Origin: Sphingopyxis macrogoltabida
Lineage (GTDB): Bacteria > Pseudomonadota > Alphaproteobacteria > Sphingomonadales > Sphingomonadaceae
Direction: 5' to 3'
Assembly (NCBI RefSeq): GCF_001314325.1
Contig: NZ_CP009429.1
Coordinates: 3,844,501-3,908,500, forward strand
Length of the DNA: 64,000 nucleotides
A program made the position numbers and the translations under genes. The notes under the pieces are model-generated. The model made no database searches, was not told the origin of the DNA, and saw only the letters and a list, made by a program, of their open reading frames with translations. Below, one piece after another: positions 59,779 through 64,000 of the stretch; positions within the stretch are counted from its first letter, which is position 1; the number at the start of each line of letters is the position of its first letter.

Positions 59779-61518
59779 TTACTCCGCCGCCATCGCCATT
59801 TCGACGCGCTGCGGGCCGCGGATCACGCCGCCCGGGGTCGGTCCCTGCATCGCGCCGTCGCGGAAGGTCACCACCCCCGATTTCACTGTCGCGACATAGC
59901 CGTCGGCCTTTTGCAGCAGGCGCTTGCCGCCCGCGGGCAGGTCGAAGGCGAGCCACGGCTTGCCGAGCTTGATCGCGTCCATGTCGATGACGTTGAGGTC
60001 GGCGAGATAGCCCGGCGCGAGCACGCCGCGATCTTCGAGCCCATAGAGCAGCGCCGTATCGCGGCATTGGCGCTGGATCGCATGTTCGAGCGCGATGCGC
60101 TTGCCCGCCCGGTCGCGCACCCAGTGCTGGAGCATGAAGGTCGGCGACGCGGCGTCGCAGATCGTCCCGCAATGCGCGCCGCCGTCCGACAGGCTGTTCA
60201 CCGTATCGTTCGCGGCCTGCAGATCCTCGAGGAAGTTGAGGTTGCCGTCGCGGTAATTGAGGATCGGGAAATAGATGAAGCCCTTGCCGTCGTCCTTCAT
60301 GAGGAGGTCGTAGGCATATTCGGCCGGCGAGACGCCCGCCGCCACAGCGCGGCCGGCGATGCTTTCGTCCATCTTCGGCTCATAGTTGAAATCGGGGTCC
60401 ATCTCGAAATGGACGGGCCAGCCCTCGGCGACGATCTTCAGGAAGTCGAGGATGTCGCTTTCGGGCCAGACATTCGCCTCTTCGACCATGCGCTTGCGGA
60501 ACGCCGGGTCCTTCAGATGCGCAAGCTGCTGCTCCCACGGCAGGTCGATGATCTCGTTCCACGCCGGCTTGAAGCGGAACGGATGCACCGTCCCCTGCCA
60601 GGCCATGATCACGCCGTTGCCGCGGAGCGCGATCTGCGCGACGATATTCGCGCCGGTCGCATTCTGCTGGCGCATCTCGGCAATCTGTTCTTCGAGCGGC
60701 AATTCCTTGGCGATCGACTGGAGCGCGGCGAACGTCACCGGCAGCCCAGTCTCGCGGCTGAGATCGCCCATCCACTGGAACTCGTTCCATTCGCGCTTCA
60801 TGTCGCTCGCCATTTCGAACACGCCGTAGCCGACACGGCCCATCGCGCGGCCGATCGCGATCAGCTCCTCGGCGGTCGCGGTGGTGCCGGGGACGAGTTC
60901 GCCGTCGACCGACTTGTGGAGCACGGTGCGGCTGGTCGAGAAACCGAGCGCGCCCGCGCGCACGCCTTCCTCGACGATCCGCGACATCTCCGCGATGTCC
61001 GCATCGGTCGGGATCGCCCCGGGCTTTTCGCGATCGCCGAGCACATAGGCGCGCACCGCGCCGTGCGGGACGTGGCACGCGACGTCGACGGTGCGCGGCA
61101 GTTTTTCGAGCGCGTCCATATATTCGGGAAAGGTTTCCCAGTCCCACGACATGCCTTCGGCGAGCGCGGTGCCGGGGATATCCTCGACGCCTTCCATCAG
61201 CGAAATCAGCCAGTCGTGGCGGTCGGGCTTGGCGGGGGCGAAGCCGACGCCGCAATTGCCCATCACGACGGTGGTGACGCCGTGCCAGCTCGACGGCGCC
61301 ATCTCGGCATCCCATGTCGCCTGCCCGTCATAATGGGTGTGGACATCGACGAAGCCGGGGGTGACGATCTTGCCGCTGGCGTCGATCTCCTCGCGCCCGG
61401 CGCCGAGATTTTCGCCGACCGCGACGATGCGATCACCATCGACGGCGACGTCCGCGACAAAGGGCGCCCCGCCCAACCCATCGACGACGGTGCCGCCGCG
61501 AATCACCAGATCATGCAT
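59779..61518 (-). CDS. Amidohydrolase, N-acyl-D-amino-acid deacylase-like
   Basis: 579 residues from MHDLVIRGG with GGGAG seven bases upstream. Amidohydrolase-superfamily metal enzyme: HTH in DVHTHYDGQ, the [10 protein letters not shown] stretch typical of N-acyl-D-amino-acid deacylases, and the C-terminal SDGGAHCG with a metal Asp. Cytoplasmic, no signal peptide. Probably acts on N-acyl or D-amino-acid derivatives. It ends facing the DUF885 lipoprotein gene. Confidence 0.88.
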   Translation of the reverse strand: MHDLVIRGGTVVDGLGGAPFVADVAVDGDRIVAVGENLGAGREEIDASGKIVTPGFVDVHTHYDGQATWDAEMAPSSWHGVTTVVMGNCGVGFAPAKPDRHDWLISLMEGVEDIPGTALAEGMSWDWETFPEYMDALEKLPRTVDVACHVPHGAVRAYVLGDREKPGAIPTDADIAEMSRIVEEGVRAGALGFSTSRTVLHKSVDGELVPGTTATAEELIAIGRAMGRVGYGVFEMASDMKREWNEFQWMGDLSRETGLPVTFAALQSIAKELPLEEQIAEMRQQNATGANIVAQIALRGNGVIMAWQGTVHPFRFKPAWNEIIDLPWEQQLAHLKDPAFRKRMVEEANVWPESDILDFLKIVAEGWPVHFEMDPDFNYEPKMDESIAGRAVAAGVSPAEYAYDLLMKDDGKGFIYFPILNYRDGNLNFLEDLQAANDTVNSLSDGGAHCGTICDAASPTFMLQHWVRDRAGKRIALEHAIQRQCRDTALLYGLEDRGVLAPGYLADLNVIDMDAIKLGKPWLAFDLPAGGKRLLQKADGYVATVKSGVVTFRDGAMQGPTPGGVIRGPQRVEMAMAAE

Positions 61519-61644
61519 GTCCGCTCTCCCGAATCTTTTGGTAAGATTTTTTCGTTTCGAGGTGAAACCTATCATGGATTCGCGAGATGCCAAGAGCCCT
61601 CGGGCCCGCTATGCTGGGGCAATCAAGCAACAGGAGTCACCGTC

Positions 61645-62391
61645 ATGATCCGCTCGCTTACATGCGCCCTCTTCCTCGCGGTCTCCGCACCGTCGCTCGC
61701 GGCGCCGCCGACCGCTACCCCCGATTACAGCGCCGCGCTCGCCGATCCGGCACGCCCGGCCGCCGACCGCGAACGCGACACTGCGCGCAAACCCGGCGAA
61801 TTGCTCGCGTTCGCAGAGATAACGCCCGGCGAACAGGTCGGCGATTTCGTGATGGGCGGCGGTTATGTCACCCGCCTGCTCGCCGCTGCGGTCGGCCCGG
61901 CGGGGCGCGTCTATGCCTTCCAGCCCGCCGAATTCATTGCCTTCAAGAAACAATATGGCGACGATCAGGCTGCGGTCGATGCCGCCTATGCCAATGTCGA
62001 TGCGGTCGCCGGGCCGTTCGCCGCCCCGGCCTTTCCGGTGCCGCTCGACACGATCATCACGGTGCAGAATTTCCACGACCTGTATCTGAAGCCTTTCCCC
62101 GAGGGCACGGGCGACAAGGCGAGCGCGGCGCTGTTCGCGGCGCTCAAGCCCGGCGGGACGCTGATCGTCGTCGACCACAGCGCCGCCGACGGCACGGGAA
62201 CGACGCTGTCCGACAGCCTGCACCGCATCGACAAGGCGGCGGTGGTCGCGGCACTAACCAAGGCAGGCTTTACGCTCGACGCCGAGAGCGACCTTTACAA
62301 ACACGCCGACGACCCGCGCACCGCGAATGTGTTCGACGCCGCGATCCGCGGCAAGACCGACCAGTTCGCGCTGCGTTTCCGGAAACCGTGA
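61645..62391 (+). CDS. Exported methyltransferase-like protein
   Basis: 248 residues. Signal peptide about 1-20 (ending SLAA), with CAGGAG eight bases before the ATG. The mature part has a class I methyltransferase shape: GDFVMGGGYVTRLL (motif I, altered from the usual GCGxG), TVQNFHDLYL, and LKPGGTLIVVDHSA. It is of the COG4798 type. AdoMet is not expected in the periplasm, so its reaction is unclear. Its stop overlaps the next gene's possible GTG start. Confidence 0.85.
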   Translation: MIRSLTCALFLAVSAPSLAAPPTATPDYSAALADPARPAADRERDTARKPGELLAFAEITPGEQVGDFVMGGGYVTRLLAAAVGPAGRVYAFQPAEFIAFKKQYGDDQAAVDAAYANVDAVAGPFAAPAFPVPLDTIITVQNFHDLYLKPFPEGTGDKASAALFAALKPGGTLIVVDHSAADGTGTTLSDSLHRIDKAAVVAALTKAGFTLDAESDLYKHADDPRTANVFDAAIRGKTDQFALRFRKP

Positions 62392-62393
62392 CG

Positions 62394-62705
62394 ATGACGA
62401 ACGACGACGAGGATTATGTCTATGACGAGGCGAGCGGCGAATGGCTGTCCGCCGCCGATGCGCGCGAACGCGCCGCAGCCGCTGCGGCGGGGCCCGAGGT
62501 GCGCGACGCCGTGGGCAACCTGCTCGCCGACGGCGATTCGGTGGTGCTGGTCAAGGACCTGACCGTCAAAGGCGCCGGCCAGACGCTGAAGGTCGGCACG
62601 GTGATCAAATCGATCCGCCTTACCGGCGACGATCAGGAAATCGACTGCCGCCACGATGGCATCAAGGGGCTGGTACTGCGCGCCGAATTCGTCCGCAAGC
62701 GCTAG
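62394..62705 (+). CDS. PhnA/YjdM-domain protein lacking the zinc ribbon
   Basis: 103 residues (105 from a GTG at 62388). The C-terminal 70 residues match the PhnA (YjdM) domain with GNLLADGDSVVLVKDLTVKG and the EIDCRHDG end. The N-terminal zinc ribbon of E. coli YjdM is replaced by an acidic EDYVYDEASGEW stretch without Cys. Despite the gene name PhnA, the family has no proven role in phosphonate use. Confidence 0.85.
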   Translation: MTNDDEDYVYDEASGEWLSAADARERAAAAAAGPEVRDAVGNLLADGDSVVLVKDLTVKGAGQTLKVGTVIKSIRLTGDDQEIDCRHDGIKGLVLRAEFVRKR

Positions 62706-62717
62706 AGGGGCTCGACC

Positions 62718-63047
62718 TTGCAATATCTCTATCTCGGCATCGCGATCGTCGCCGAAGTGATCGCGACCTCTTTTCTCAAGCAGTCGGACGGCTTTCGCCA
62801 TATCGGCCCGACGCTGATCATGGCGGCGGGTTATATCGTCGCCTTTTATTTCCTGTCGCTGGCGCTGCGCGATATTCCGACCGGGGTCGCCTATGCGATC
62901 TGGTCCGGCGTCGGGATCGTGCTGATCGCGACCGTCGCGTGGGTGTTTCAGGGTCAGCGCCTCGACGCGCCCGCGATGATCGGCATGGCGCTGATCGTCG
63001 CGGGCGTCGCGGTGATGAACATCTGGTCGAAGACGGCCGCCCACTGA
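62718..63047 (+). CDS. Small multidrug resistance (SMR) efflux protein
   Basis: 109 residues from a TTG start with AGAGGGG seven bases upstream. Four membrane helices and the essential Glu13 (VAEVIATSFLK), SYAIW-type segment VAYAIWSGVG. Dimeric drug/H+ antiporter of the EmrE/QacE/SugE group. Its stop codon is in the loop of the hairpin at 63034-63057. Confidence 0.92.
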   Translation: MQYLYLGIAIVAEVIATSFLKQSDGFRHIGPTLIMAAGYIVAFYFLSLALRDIPTGVAYAIWSGVGIVLIATVAWVFQGQRLDAPAMIGMALIVAGVAVMNIWSKTAAH

Positions 63048-63057
63048 CGGGCGGCCG
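63034..63057. terminator. Stop-in-loop hairpin between convergent SMR and acyl-CoA dehydrogenase genes
   Basis: Perfect 9-bp stem CGGCCGCCC / GGGCGGCCG with loop ACTGAC that contains the SMR stop TGA. The acyl-CoA dehydrogenase gene stops 10 bases further on. No long T-run. Likely bidirectional end structure. Confidence 0.55.
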
Positions 63058-63066
63058 CTTCAATTC

Positions 63067-64000
63067 TCAGGAAAACAGGGCCTTGCGCGGCCCCAGATAG
63101 CCGAACAGATAGGCACCGACCTTGCGCATCTGGATTTCCTCGGCGCCCTCGGTGATCCGGTAGCGGCGGTGGTGGCGGTAGATATGCTCGAACGGCTTGT
63201 GCCGTGAATAACCGATGCCGCCGTGGACCTGCATCGCGCGGTCGGCGGCTTCGCAGCACAGGCGGTTCGCCCAGTAATTGCACATGCTGACCTTGTCGGA
63301 CAGGTTCCGCTCAATCTCTTTGTGCGGCATATTATCCATGTCCCACGCGGTCTTGCGGATCAGCAGGCGCAGCATTTCGGCCTGCGTCGCGAGTTCGACG
63401 AGCGGGAACTGGATCGCCTGATTCTTCGCCAGCGCCTCGCCGAACGGCTTGCGCTCGCGCGCGTATTTCACGCTTTCCTCGATGCAGAAGACTGCCGCGC
63501 CGAGCGATGACGCCGCTTGCCGGATGCGGTTCTGGTGAACGAAGCTCTGCGCGATCGACAGGCCGCCGCCGACCGGGCCCAATCGCGCACTATCCGGCAC
63601 CCAGACGTCGGTGAAGGTCATGCGCGGATGGTCGGTCGGCATATTGAAGGTCCACATATATTCGTCGACCGTCATCCCCGGCGTGCCCGTCGGAACGAGC
63701 AGGCAGGAAATGCCCTTGGCATCGCCGTCGTTGCCGCTGGTGCGACAGAAGGTTGCGCAGTGGCTCGCGACATGCATGCCGGTGATCCACATCTTGCGGC
63801 CGTTGATCAGCCAGCCGTCAACGCCGTCGCGCGTTTCGCGCACCGCGCGCGTTTCCATATGCGTCGCGTCGCTGCCATGATCGGGTTCGGTCAGGCCGAA
63901 GGCGGTCCGCCGCTTGCCCTCGAAGCCGCCGAGGATGAACTCCTGTTTCTGCTCCTCGCTGGTCGCGAACTGTTCGAACATCTCGACGAAGGGGAAATTG
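63067..64000 (-). CDS. Acyl-CoA dehydrogenase (N-terminal part beyond window)
   Basis: The C-terminal 310 residues of an acyl-CoA dehydrogenase; the start lies right of the window. It contains the flavin-binding segment GLTEPDHGSDATHMETRA, with a WITG stretch, the MQVHGGIGYSRHKPFEH C-terminal motif and YRITEGAEEIQ. FAD enzyme of fatty-acid or related acyl-CoA oxidation; chain length not readable. The visible right end is open in frame to base 64000. Confidence 0.93.
   Translation of the reverse strand, partial: NFPFVEMFEQFATSEEQKQEFILGGFEGKRRTAFGLTEPDHGSDATHMETRAVRETRDGVDGWLINGRKMWITGMHVASHCATFCRTSGNDGDAKGISCLLVPTGTPGMTVDEYMWTFNMPTDHPRMTFTDVWVPDSARLGPVGGGLSIAQSFVHQNRIRQAASSLGAAVFCIEESVKYARERKPFGEALAKNQAIQFPLVELATQAEMLRLLIRKTAWDMDNMPHKEIERNLSDKVSMCNYWANRLCCEAADRAMQVHGGIGYSRHKPFEHIYRHHRRYRITEGAEEIQMRKVGAYLFGYLGPRKALFS

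Overview
This 64 kb window is a dense, high-GC chromosomal stretch from an alphaproteobacterium, most probably a sphingomonad (order Sphingomonadales, Sphingopyxis-like). The reasons are the short HPr kinase next to rapZ, EIIA-Man and HPr; a ChvG/ChvI-type two-component pair beside pckA; an F1-only atpHAGDC operon with a Lys/Ala/Pro-rich AtpD N-terminus; the lnt-metK-trmB neighbourhood; many small exported proteins; and dispersed palindromic repeats of the kind common in this order. The genus is inference. I see no rRNA, tRNA, IS element, prophage or CRISPR array.

Layout. 1-860: the tail of a zinc protease and a small unknown. 910-8044: carbon and envelope control, with pckA divergent from chvI-chvG-hprK-rapZ-EIIA-HPr and a TrmH-family methyltransferase. 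8097-11367: META-domain lipoprotein, rmuC, an HExxH protein and a PCu(A)C copper chaperone. 11426-14615: dnaK-dnaJ behind an RpoH-like promoter. 14735-20618: a patatin-like lipase, then a TonB receptor behind a Fur-like palindrome and a PepSY membrane protein, probably an iron uptake set. 20761-32290: priA, two tandem exported gluzincin-like proteins, a PEP mutase/ada/DUF1203 operon, membrane and serine-protease genes, a dienelactone hydrolase and a lipoprotein. 32426-37366: atpHAGDC, ended by a clear intrinsic terminator.

37518-42211: lnt, metK (with a methionine-cycle type palindrome upstream), an exported unknown and trmB. 42228-50500: a DUF885 protein, an amidohydrolase, an orphan ABC ATPase, DUF4189 and small exported proteins, a SleB-like wall hydrolase and a VOC protein. 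50550-54046: HerA-like ATPase and a TIGR02186/TauE pair. 54153-56725: a translationally coupled pair resembling a reduced NfrA/NfrB surface-glycan system. 56875-64000: nhaA, a second DUF885 lipoprotein, an N-acyl-D-amino-acid-deacylase-like amidohydrolase, an exported methyltransferase, a PhnA-like protein, an SMR pump and the C-terminal part of an acyl-CoA dehydrogenase.

Points that stand out: (i) strong GC hairpins holding the stop codon in the loop at convergent gene ends; (ii) hairpins in the atp operon exactly at the alpha/gamma and beta/epsilon junctions, where subunit stoichiometry falls from 3 to 1; (iii) the reduced NfrAB-like locus; (iv) the tandem exported HExxH proteins; (v) candidate operators before pckA, the TonB receptor and metK. 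Coding density is very high: no gene-free stretch exceeds 300 bases, the longest being 2512-2778 (divergent promoter region), 45491-45725 (holds a palindromic repeat) and 44040-44242 (divergent promoter region).
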